Assembly (NCBI GenBank): GCA_002298155.1
Contig: DBME01000125.1
Coordinates: 1 to 6,438, forward strand
Length of the DNA stretch: 6,438 nt
DNA from: Holophagaceae bacterium UBA706
GTDB taxonomy: Bacteria; Acidobacteriota; Holophagae; Holophagales; Holophagaceae
Reading direction: 5' to 3'
A program made the translations under genes and the position numbers. Below the pieces are notes generated by a model. That model worked only from the letters and a program-made list of their open reading frames with translations. It was not told the DNA's origin and made no database searches. Positions 1 through 5,464 of this stretch are shown piece after piece (within the stretch, counting starts at the first letter, position 1; each line of letters begins with the position of its first letter).

Positions 1-34
1 GGAGCCGAGGATCGCCGAGAAAGAATGGCCAGTT

Positions 35-676
35 TCAGCTTCGGGTGAAGCTGCCGGTCAGTACACGGTCCAGTTCGGCCACGGCCACCCTGGCCAGGAG
101 GGCGTGGTCGTCATCCACGACGTGGAGGTCGGCCCTTGCCTGCCGGGAGACGAAGGCCCGGCTCTCCTCCAGCGGCACCGATTCGTCCCGGGTGCCGTGG
201 AGGATGGTGATGGGCAGGTCCAGGCGCCAGGCGTCGTCGTCCCGCCAGGCTTCGAGATCGGCCAGCAATTCGGGGCCCAGGACGGTCCAGGCGCCGCGGG
301 CATGGTGGAAGGTGGGCATGGAGCCCCGGCGGCGGTAGCCGCCCCACCGCGGGCCTTCCAGGCGCCCCCGCGCGAAGCCGAAGGCGGGGGCCAGGAGGAT
401 CAGCTGGGCCAGGGGCGTCCCGCGATGGGCCACGGCCGCGGCCACGAGACCTCCCAGGCTGCTGCCCACCACCACGGGGGGTGCCGGGAGGGTGCGCGCC
501 AGGGCCTCCACGGCCGCCACCTGGGCGGAGACGGTGAGGTGCTCGAAGTCCGGCAGGTTCAGGTCGGGGGCATGGAAAGCCACGACCCGGGCCTCGGCCC
601 ACCGCCGGCAGTGTTCACCCTTGGAGCCCTGGGGGCCGGAGGCGAAACCGTGGAGGTAGACGAGGCCCGGGTTCAC
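35..676 (-). CDS. YqiA-type alpha/beta-hydrolase (putative esterase)
   Basis: This is a 213-residue single-domain alpha/beta-hydrolase, most like the YqiA/UPF0227 family of small cytoplasmic esterases. The protein opens with the family signature YLHGF (residues 7-11) followed by SGPQGSK, where the oxyanion hole is formed. The nucleophile elbow is GSSLGG, with Ser73 as the likely nucleophile. Asp164 in HGTRDESVP and His191 in DDDHALL complete a plausible catalytic triad, so the enzyme looks intact. The natural substrate is unknown; YqiA proteins are known to cleave short-chain esters. The start is GTG, 7 bases after the fabD TAG stop. No Shine-Dalgarno sequence is visible before it, so translation probably depends on reinitiation or coupling after fabD. 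The start is supported because the family begins only a few residues before the LHGF motif. The C-terminus ends 34 bases from the window edge. The hydrolase fold is well supported; the exact function is not. Confidence 0.85.
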   Translation of the reverse strand: MNPGLVYLHGFASGPQGSKGEHCRRWAEARVVAFHAPDLNLPDFEHLTVSAQVAAVEALARTLPAPPVVVGSSLGGLVAAAVAHRGTPLAQLILLAPAFGFARGRLEGPRWGGYRRRGSMPTFHHARGAWTVLGPELLADLEAWRDDDAWRLDLPITILHGTRDESVPLEESRAFVSRQARADLHVVDDDHALLARVAVAELDRVLTGSFTRS

Positions 677-683
677 GGGGGGA

Positions 684-1625
684 CTACGCGGGCAGGCCGG
701 CCAGGTCCTCGGGGCCGCCGATGGAATAGGCGGCGACCTCGATGCCGGCTTCCTTGGCCTGGCGCTTCACGAGGCCCGAAAGAACCTTGCCGGGGCCGAG
801 CTCGAAGAAGGTGGTGACACCCTCGCGCAGCAGGACGGCGGTGAGGGCCTCCCAGCGTACGGCGCCGGGGATCTGGCGCACCAGGCCGTCGCGGAGGCCC
901 GCGGGGTCGCTCACGAGGGCGGCGTCCACGTTGTTGGCCAGGGGGCAGGTGGGCTGCGCGAAGGCGAGGTCGGCCAGCACGGGCTCCATGTGGGTCTTGG
1001 CGGGCTCCATGAGGGGGCTGTGGAAGGGCGCGCTCACGGGGAGCTTGACCATCTTGCGCACGCCGCGGGCCTTGAGCAGCTCCATGGCGGCGTCCACGCC
1101 TTCCACATGGCCGGCGATGACGATCTGGCCAGGGCCGTTGAAGTTGGCGGGCACGGCGATCTTGCCGGTCTGGGTCTGGGCCTCGGCGCAGGCGGCTTCC
1201 ACGTCGGCCAGCGAGGCGCCGGAGGCCAGCGCCATGGCGCCCACGCCCACGGGCACGGCCACCTGCATGGCGCGGCCGCGCTCACGCACGGTGCGCACGG
1301 CGTCGCCGAAGGCCAGGGCGCCGTTGCCCACCAGGGCGCTGTACTCGCCCAGGGAGTGCCCGGCCACGAAGTCGGGGCGGGGGAGGCGGGCGCCGTAGGC
1401 GCGCACCACCATGGTGCTGTGGGTGAGGATGGCGGGCTGGGTGTGCTCGGTGAGCTTCAGGGTCTCCTCGGGGCCTTCGGCCATGAGGGACGAAAGGGCG
1501 AAGCCCAGGGCCTGGTCGGCTTCCTGGAGCACGGCCTTGGCGGCGGGTTCGGCCTCGGCGAGGGCGACGCCCATGCCCACGGCCTGGGAACCCTGCCCGG
1601 GGAACAACCACGCGGTCTTGCTCAT
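684..1625 (-). CDS. fabD: malonyl-CoA:acyl carrier protein transacylase
   Basis: FabD moves the malonyl group from malonyl-CoA to the phosphopantetheine arm of acyl carrier protein, supplying the extender unit for type II fatty-acid synthesis in the cytoplasm. The 313-residue length is normal for the family. The N-terminal FPGQGSQ motif (Gln11 lies in the oxyanion region), the nucleophile motif GHSLGEYSAL (Ser91), the carboxylate-binding Arg116 in RERGRAM, and the catalytic His202 in SAPFHSPLM are all present. NFNGPGQIVIAG matches the family's ferredoxin-like subdomain. The ATG start has an excellent Shine-Dalgarno sequence, AGGAGG at 1633-1638, with seven bases before the start codon. The gene lies 71 bases downstream of tsf rather than in a fabH-fabG-acpP cluster, and a hairpin fills most of that gap. 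The downstream hydrolase begins 7 bases after its TAG stop and is probably co-transcribed. Confidence 0.97.
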   Translation of the reverse strand: MSKTAWLFPGQGSQAVGMGVALAEAEPAAKAVLQEADQALGFALSSLMAEGPEETLKLTEHTQPAILTHSTMVVRAYGARLPRPDFVAGHSLGEYSALVGNGALAFGDAVRTVRERGRAMQVAVPVGVGAMALASGASLADVEAACAEAQTQTGKIAVPANFNGPGQIVIAGHVEGVDAAMELLKARGVRKMVKLPVSAPFHSPLMEPAKTHMEPVLADLAFAQPTCPLANNVDAALVSDPAGLRDGLVRQIPGAVRWEALTAVLLREGVTTFFELGPGKVLSGLVKRQAKEAGIEVAAYSIGGPEDLAGLPA

Positions 1626-1632
1626 TGGATCT

Positions 1633-1638
1633 CCTCCT
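1633..1638 (-). promoter_or_regulatory. fabD ribosome binding site
   Basis: A perfect AGGAGG lies seven bases before the fabD ATG. It is the strongest Shine-Dalgarno match in the window and fixes the start. The tsf-fabD hairpin ends six bases upstream of it. Confidence 0.85.
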
Positions 1639-1644
1639 GAAATG

Positions 1645-1671
1645 GAGAAGGCGGCGCAGGGCCGCCTTCTC
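1645..1671 (-). terminator. tsf-fabD intergenic hairpin, possible terminator or attenuator
   Basis: There is a perfect 11-bp inverted repeat, GAGAAGGCGGC paired with GCCGCCTTCTC, with a 5-base loop (CCTGC on the transcribed strand). It lies 25 bases after the tsf stop and only 6 bases before the fabD Shine-Dalgarno sequence. The stem is strong, but the transcribed strand continues CCATTTCAGG with no real U-tract, so it is not a textbook intrinsic terminator. It could be a leaky terminator, an RNA processing or stability element, or a structure affecting fabD translation. The pairing is certain; the role is inferred. Confidence 0.5.
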
Positions 1672-1696
1672 TCATGGGTTCGTCGCGATGCGCGGC

Positions 1697-2362
1697 CTAC
1701 TTGGCGGCAGCGGCGCTCTGGGCGGCCACTTCCGCGGCGAAATCGTCCTTGCGCTTCTCGAGGCCTTCGCCGAGGACGTACTTGGTGAAGCGGCGGATGC
1801 TCAGCTTCTCGCCGATCTCGGCGGTCTTGGTGGCCAGGTGCTGGGCGACGGTGAGATCGCCGTTCATGATGAACTTCTGCTCGAGGAGGCAGACCTCTTC
1901 GAAGATCTTGTTCATCTTGCCTTCCACGATCTTCTCGACCACGGCGGCGGGCTTGCCGGTGGCCAGGGCCTGCGCGGTGGCGATCTCCTTCTCCTTGTCC
2001 AGGAAGGACTGGGTCACTTCCTCCTTGGCCACGAACTGGGGGGCGGGATCATGGGCGGCGATGTGCATGGCGATCTCGCGCACCAGGCGGGTGAAGTTCT
2101 CGGTGCGGGCCACGAAGTCAGTCTCGCAGTTCAGCTCGATCAGCACGCCGACGCGGCCGCCGGGGTGGATGTAGGACTCCACGATGCCTTCGGCGGCGAT
2201 GCGGCCGGCCTTGGCGGCGGAGGCGGCGAGGCCCTTCTTGCGAAGGTAGTCCATGGCCTTTTCCATGTCGCCTTCGTTCTCGTCCAGCGCCTTCTTGCAG
2301 TCCATCATGCCCAGGCCGGTCTTGTCCCGGAGGGCCTTCACGTCAAGCGCGGTGTATGCCAT
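1697..2362 (-). CDS. tsf: translation elongation factor Ts
   Basis: EF-Ts is the guanine nucleotide exchange factor that recycles EF-Tu-GDP to EF-Tu-GTP in the cytoplasm. The N-terminal UBA-like domain (about residues 1-50) is typical: [19 protein letters not shown], then [15 protein letters not shown]. The core follows, with the conserved TDFVA motif at residues 81-85, whose Asp-Phe contacts the EF-Tu Mg/nucleotide region. The C-terminal module [23 protein letters not shown] is also typical. At 221 residues it is well short of the roughly 280-residue E. coli protein. It resembles the compact EF-Ts forms in which much of the second core subdomain is absent, so it looks naturally short and not truncated. 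The start is an ATG with AGGAG at 2369-2373, six bases upstream. It follows rpsB, the classic gene pair, with 89 bases between them containing a strong hairpin. The stop is TAG. Confidence 0.97.
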   Translation of the reverse strand: MAYTALDVKALRDKTGLGMMDCKKALDENEGDMEKAMDYLRKKGLAASAAKAGRIAAEGIVESYIHPGGRVGVLIELNCETDFVARTENFTRLVREIAMHIAAHDPAPQFVAKEEVTQSFLDKEKEIATAQALATGKPAAVVEKIVEGKMNKIFEEVCLLEQKFIMNGDLTVAQHLATKTAEIGEKLSIRRFTKYVLGEGLEKRKDDFAAEVAAQSAAAAK

Positions 2363-2398
2363 TGGGTGCTCCTGAATGAAATGTCGGTGTAAGAACTC

Positions 2399-2438
2399 AG
2401 CGGTCAGCCGCCAGGCTCGAAGCCGGCGCCTGACCGCT
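2399..2438 (-). promoter_or_regulatory. rpsB-tsf intergenic stem-loop
   Basis: A long hairpin starts 13 bases after the rpsB stop. The outer 9-bp stem is AGCGGTCAG with CTGACCGCT. Then follow a C:C mismatch, a 4-bp CGCC/GGCG helix, a one-base bulge, and a 4-bp GGCT/AGCC helix closed by a TCG loop. The transcribed strand continues GAGTTCTTACACC, a poor U-tract. It may be a partial terminator that sets the S2 to EF-Ts ratio, or an RNase or 3'-end protection site. The structure is seen directly; the function is inferred. Confidence 0.55.
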
Positions 2439-2451
2439 CGTGGTGCGAAAC

Positions 2452-3210
2452 CTAGGCTTCTGCGCCTTCGTTCATCTTCTCGGCCATCATGGCCTTCATG
2501 TTGTCGTTGTCACCCTTGTCCTGGAAGGACTGGCGGCCTTCGAGGATGGAGTCGGCCACGCGCTCGGAGAAGAGCAGGATGGAGCGGATCGCGTCGTCGT
2601 TGGCGGGGATCACGTAGTTGATCTTGTCGGGGTCGCAGTTGGTGTCCACGAGGCCGACGATCTTGATGCCGAGCTTGGCGGCTTCGGTGATGGCGATGTC
2701 CTCGCGGTGCGGATCGATGACGAAGATGACATCGGGAACCGAACGCATGTCGCGGATGCCGGCGAAGGAGGCCTCAAGCTTGGTCTTGGCGCGGTTCAGG
2801 TTCAGGATCTCCTTCTTGGAGAGCATGGCCGTGCGCGCGGGATCGTTGAGGGTGGCCTCGATCTCCTTGAGCTTGTCCAGGGACTTCTTGATGGTCGTGA
2901 AGTTCGTGAGCATGCCGCCCAGCCAGCGGTTGTTCACGTAGAAGGCGCCGCAGCGCTGGGCCTGCTCGGCGATCAGCTCCTGGGCCTGGGGCTTGGTGGC
3001 GACGAAGAGGAAGGTCTTGCCCTCGCCGGCGCTCTTCGTGAGGAAGTTGGCGGCGGTGTTCCAGAGGCGCAGGGTCTTCTGCAGGTCGATGATGTAGATG
3101 CTGTTGCGCGCGCCGAAGATGTACTTCTTCATCTTGGGGTTCCAGCGCTTGGTCTGGTGACCGAAGTGCACGCCGGCTTCGAGCAGTTCCTTCATTTGAA
3201 TGGCAGCCAT
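2452..3210 (-). CDS. rpsB: 30S ribosomal protein S2
   Basis: S2 is a late-assembling 30S subunit protein that binds between the head and body and helps recruit S1. The 252-residue product shows family signatures in order: [22 protein letters not shown] near the N-terminus, YIIDLQKT (39-46), [13 protein letters not shown] (92-104), the coiled-coil insertion around residues 107-150, DPHRED (167-171 region), VDTNCDPD (188-195) and [11 protein letters not shown] (201-211). The length is normal. The frame stays open 34 codons further upstream, but that stretch is low-complexity (Gly/Pro-rich) and unlike S2. I chose the ATG at 3210 because AGGGAGG at 3217-3223 is correctly spaced and [13 protein letters not shown] matches the usual S2 N-terminus. 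The 151-base gap from rpsI contains several hairpins that may form an S2 regulatory leader. No clear separate promoter was found. The stop is TAG. Confidence 0.97.
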   Translation of the reverse strand: MAAIQMKELLEAGVHFGHQTKRWNPKMKKYIFGARNSIYIIDLQKTLRLWNTAANFLTKSAGEGKTFLFVATKPQAQELIAEQAQRCGAFYVNNRWLGGMLTNFTTIKKSLDKLKEIEATLNDPARTAMLSKKEILNLNRAKTKLEASFAGIRDMRSVPDVIFVIDPHREDIAITEAAKLGIKIVGLVDTNCDPDKINYVIPANDDAIRSILLFSERVADSILEGRQSFQDKGDNDNMKAMMAEKMNEGAEA

Positions 3211-3216
3211 GGATGG

Positions 3217-3223
3217 CCTCCCT
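3217..3223 (-). promoter_or_regulatory. rpsB ribosome binding site
   Basis: AGGGAGG, with its GGAGG core six bases before the ATG at 3210. It decides the rpsB start against the longer open frame that runs upstream through the hairpin region. Confidence 0.8.
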
Positions 3224-3230
3224 GGGGATG

Positions 3231-3302
3231 GCGGCGGATGCCGCGGGGGATGGTAGGCGAGGGGGAGACCCCCGCCCGAATCGATTCCACCGAAGTGGAA
3301 TC
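3231..3302 (-). promoter_or_regulatory. structured rpsB 5' leader, candidate S2 autoregulatory RNA
   Basis: Three hairpins stand in a row upstream of rpsB. At 3283-3302 is a perfect 8-bp stem (GATTCCAC/GTGGAATC) whose loop on the transcribed strand is TTCG closed by C-G, the exceptionally stable C(UUCG)G tetraloop. At 3256-3276 is GGCG-GGGG-TCT-CCCC-CGCC with a two-base bulge. At 3231-3244 is a 5-bp GCGGC/GCCGC stem just before the Shine-Dalgarno sequence. S2 is known to repress its own operon through the rpsB leader in E. coli, so an analogous leader is plausible here. Resemblance to any known leader family was not checked. Confidence 0.45.
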
Positions 3303-3316
3303 CGTCAGACACAGGA

Positions 3317-3339
3317 ACGGGGAGATCGAATCTCCCCGT
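3317..3339 (-). terminator. hairpin after rpsI, possible terminator
   Basis: A perfect 10-bp inverted repeat, ACGGGGAGAT with ATCTCCCCGT, has a 3-base TCG loop. It extends two more base pairs past a bulged A. It starts 22 bases after the rpsI stop. Downstream on the transcribed strand is TTCCTGTGTC, only a weak U-run. It may terminate or attenuate the rplM-rpsI transcript before rpsB, or be part of the rpsB leader. Confidence 0.5.
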
Positions 3340-3361
3340 CCAGGATACGCATTGCCAAAGA

Positions 3362-3754
3362 CTAGCGCTTCGAGAACTGGAAGCGGCGACGGGCGCCCAT
3401 CTGACCGGGCTTCTTACGTTCCTTCATGCGAGGATCGCGGGTCAGCAGGCCGGCCTGGCGGAGCATGCTCTTGAGCTGGTCGTTGTAGCCCAGCAGAGCG
3501 CGGGAGAGGCCCATGCGGATGGCCGAAGCCTGACCGGCGGGGCCGCCACCGGCCACGGAGACGACGAGATCGAACTTCCCGTCCAGCTCGGCCATGACGA
3601 GGGGCTGGTGCACCACCATGCGGAGCACGGCGTTGGGGAAGTAGTTCTCGAGGGTGCGGCCGTTCACGGTGACCTTGCCGGTGCCCGGGCGGAGGAAGAC
3701 ACGCGCGGTGCAGGATTTACGCCGACCGGTACCGTAGTTCTGGGAAATCGCCAT
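3362..3754 (-). CDS. rpsI: 30S ribosomal protein S9
   Basis: S9 is a 30S head protein whose C-terminal tail reaches the decoding-site tRNA in the P site. The 130-residue length is normal. Typical features are [14 protein letters not shown] near the N-terminus (the family's G-RK-A-ARV pattern), [11 protein letters not shown], the [23 protein letters not shown] core, and the very conserved basic tail [25 protein letters not shown] ending in the invariant Ser-Lys-Arg. The ATG start is preceded by GAGG at about 3763-3766 with a normal gap. The gene follows rplM after 17 bases, the standard rplM-rpsI pairing, and is presumably co-transcribed from the promoter upstream of rplM. The stop is TAG. Confidence 0.98.
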   Translation of the reverse strand: MAISQNYGTGRRKSCTARVFLRPGTGKVTVNGRTLENYFPNAVLRMVVHQPLVMAELDGKFDLVVSVAGGGPAGQASAIRMGLSRALLGYNDQLKSMLRQAGLLTRDPRMKERKKPGQMGARRRFQFSKR

Positions 3755-3771
3755 TTCGGTTGCCTCGAAAA

Positions 3772-4209
3772 TTAAAGCTTGATGGCCAGGGTTTCAGGCT
3801 GCTGGGACTGCTGCTGGTGCTCGCTGCCGTCGTAGACCTTCAGCTTGCGATACATCGCGCGGCCGAGGGGGCCCTTGGGGAGCATGCCCTTCACGGCGCT
3901 CTCGATGATGCGGCCGGGGAAGGTGATCTTCATGACGTCCGCGCGGACCTCAACCATGCTGCCCGGCTGGGTGGACGTGCGGCGATACATCTTCTGGGTG
4001 GCCTTCCGGCCGGTGAACACCGCCTTGGCGGCGTTGATCACCACGACATGGTCGCCCATGTCGAGGAAGGGGGTCCAGGTGGGCTTGTTCTTCCCGGAGA
4101 GGACATCGGCGACCACCGTGCTCAGACGGCCGACGGGCAGCCCCGTGGCGTCAACCACGTACCACTTGCGGTTCAACAGGTCTTGACCCTTGGGGAAATA
4201 GGTGCTCAT
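3772..4209 (-). CDS. rplM: 50S ribosomal protein L13
   Basis: L13 is an early-assembly 50S protein that binds 23S rRNA. The 145-residue product starts [20 protein letters not shown]. It contains [35 protein letters not shown] (the family signature of DxGDxVVVINA type), [19 protein letters not shown] and [23 protein letters not shown]. It ends in a Gln-rich tail typical of L13 proteins ([11 protein letters not shown]). The frame stays open far upstream, but that part overlaps the promoter and the neighbouring gene. The ATG at 4209 is chosen because it begins the known L13 N-terminus and has CGGAG at 4217-4221, seven bases upstream. A promoter lies 80-108 bases upstream of the start codon. L13 is known to repress rplM-rpsI in E. 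coli by binding the rplM leader. The roughly 70-base leader here could do the same, though only a small hairpin (CGATG/CATCG) is evident. The stop is TAA. Confidence 0.98.
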   Translation of the reverse strand: MSTYFPKGQDLLNRKWYVVDATGLPVGRLSTVVADVLSGKNKPTWTPFLDMGDHVVVINAAKAVFTGRKATQKMYRRTSTQPGSMVEVRADVMKITFPGRIIESAVKGMLPKGPLGRAMYRKLKVYDGSEHQQQSQQPETLAIKL

Positions 4210-4216
4210 GGCCGAA

Positions 4217-4221
4217 CTCCG
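4217..4221 (-). promoter_or_regulatory. rplM ribosome binding site
   Basis: CGGAG, seven bases before the ATG at 4209. It supports the short L13 start over the much longer open frame. Confidence 0.7.
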
Positions 4222-4288
4222 AAAACCTACGAATACGATGCAGAAATCCATCGACAAGCTGCCCATCCATTTGATGCGCAGAACAACA

Positions 4289-4317
4289 ACCTTATCGTTG
4301 ATCCCCTGGGGGGTCAA
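4289..4317 (-). promoter_or_regulatory. sigma-70-type promoter for rplM-rpsI
   Basis: The -35 box is TTGACC (4312-4317, five of six matches to TTGACA). It is followed by a spacer of exactly 17 bases and a -10 box TAAGGT (4289-4294, three of six). The overlapping GATAAG is a slightly better -10 match but with a 15-base spacer. It lies between the stop of the PseG-like gene and rplM, which predicts a start site near 4282 and a leader of about 70 bases. The spacer contains a CCCC-A-GGGG palindrome. This is the only good promoter match I found in the minus-strand gene set. Confidence 0.6.
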
Positions 4318-4325
4318 GACCTCTT

Positions 4326-5399
4326 TTAGGTACTGGCGAGGGCCCAGAGCTCCTGGGCGACCCGGCTCGCGCCCATGCCGTCCACCAGGGCCATGCCGTC
4401 CCGCACCTGCTCCTGGCGGGTCTCCTGGCCTTCGGGGCCCAGCCACTGCTCCAGGGCCTCCGCCGTGGCCTCGGGGTCGGCCTCGGTGCCCTCGCCCAGG
4501 TCCAGGCAGCCGCCGATGCGGGCGATGTCCGAGAGCATGAGCTGCTGCCGGGCGTTCTGGCCCCAGGTGGCCACGGGGACCCCCATGCACAGGGATTCGC
4601 AGAGGGTGAGGCCCCCGGCGCACCAGATGGCGTCGTAGTCCTGGATCCGGCGGGTCAGGCCGGGCAGCGAGGGAAGGATCTTGCAGCCGGAGAAGGGCTT
4701 GCGCTCGGCGCCCGAGGGGTCGAGCAGTGTGCAGGTGCCGGTCCAGCGGCCGCTGCCCGCCAGTTCCCGGAGGATCTCCAGGGCCCGGCCGGCCAGACCC
4801 GGACCGTCGGAGCCGCCGAAGGTCACCAGGAGCTTGTGCACCGCCAGGGGCTGCAGGGGCTCCCGCCGGGGGCGCGCCTGGAGGGCCTGGGGGTCCACCA
4901 CGATGAACTGGGCGCCCCGGAGGATGCGGCAGGTGCCGTTCCAGGTCTCCAGGGGACGGACCTTGCGGCCGTTGACGACCTTCAGGGGCGACGCGGGCCA
5001 GCTGACCCCCTCCAGGAACGGCTGGAAGAGCAGGTCGGCCGCCTCGTGGGCGTCCCCTTCATCTTCCATGAGAGCCACCTTGAGCGGACGGCCTCCCTGC
5101 ACGTCGGCCAGGGTGGCGTCCCAGTGGTCGTAGAGAACGATGCGGGCCTCGGCCTTGAGGTCCTCGGGCAGGGGGGCGTGGAGGTCCTCGCCCAGGTCCA
5201 CCGTGCGGCAGGGCAGGGGGGCATCGGTGAAGGGGTGCACGCCACGGCCTACCAGGCGGGCTCGCGCGTCGCCGGACACCGTGATGCAGGCGGAACCGCC
5301 CAGGAGGCGCCACTGCTCCTGGATGACCAGGGCCCGGGCGATGTGGCCGAACCCCAGTCGGGGGTCGGTATGGACTCGGAGGATGAGGAGGGGGTTCAT
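4326..5399 (-). CDS. PseG/MurG-like nucleotide-sugar hydrolase or glycosyltransferase
   Basis: The 357-residue protein has the two-domain GT-B architecture of the MurG/PseG group. Near the N-terminus, RLGFGHIARALVI (15-27) closely matches the PseG loop GxGHxxR. His19 is at the position of the proposed PseG catalytic histidine. YDHW (90-93) and MEDEGDAHEAADLLFQP (111-127) match the PseG DHY and DDxxxxxxAD segments. In the C-terminal domain are FGGSD (194-198) and AGGLTLCESLCMGVP (261-275), the nucleotide-sugar-binding signatures. PseG removes UDP from a 2,4-diacetamido-trideoxy sugar during pseudaminic acid synthesis. No other pse genes are visible here, so the real substrate is uncertain. Start: the ATG at 5399 puts the conserved strand at residues 4-9, as in PseG, but has no Shine-Dalgarno sequence. 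An in-frame ATG at 5468 would add 23 residues and overlap the upstream stop as ATGA. I prefer 5399. The stop is TAA. Confidence 0.75.
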   Translation of the reverse strand: MNPLLILRVHTDPRLGFGHIARALVIQEQWRLLGGSACITVSGDARARLVGRGVHPFTDAPLPCRTVDLGEDLHAPLPEDLKAEARIVLYDHWDATLADVQGGRPLKVALMEDEGDAHEAADLLFQPFLEGVSWPASPLKVVNGRKVRPLETWNGTCRILRGAQFIVVDPQALQARPRREPLQPLAVHKLLVTFGGSDGPGLAGRALEILRELAGSGRWTGTCTLLDPSGAERKPFSGCKILPSLPGLTRRIQDYDAIWCAGGLTLCESLCMGVPVATWGQNARQQLMLSDIARIGGCLDLGEGTEADPEATAEALEQWLGPEGQETRQEQVRDGMALVDGMGASRVAQELWALAST

Positions 5400-5464
5400 A
5401 GGGTTGAGGGTTTCAATGGATGAAAGTCTAGCCGTAAACCTGTCCTCTTCCGCCACTGGAAAAA

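Noticed and set aside
1..34. Possible end or start of another gene at the left edge
   Set aside because: Only 34 bases are available, with no recognisable motif, start or stop context to support a call.
1697..2362. EF-Ts as a truncated pseudogene because of its 221-residue length
   Set aside because: The N-terminal, core and C-terminal modules are all present and join cleanly. Compact EF-Ts proteins of about this size are known in several phyla.
3211..3312. N-terminal extension of S2 by 34 codons
   Set aside because: The added residues are Gly/Pro-rich and unlike S2, they coincide with RNA hairpins, and a well-placed AGGGAGG supports the ATG at 3210.
104..3474. Long plus-strand open frames antisense to the hydrolase, fabD, tsf and rpsB (237, 216, 255 and 344 codons)
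   Set aside because: Their translations are Gly/His/Ala/Val-rich low-complexity strings with no recognisable domain. They mirror the codon bias of the GC-rich minus-strand genes, which are unambiguous families.
4210..4623. Long N-terminal extension of L13 (138 codons)
   Set aside because: It would run through the rplM promoter and into the PseG-like gene out of frame. The L13 family N-terminus begins at the ATG at 4209.
5400..5464. Promoter for the PseG-like gene in the stretch of lower GC
   Set aside because: TAGACT could serve as a -10 box, but no acceptable -35 hexamer lies at a 16-18 base distance, so the match is too weak to annotate.
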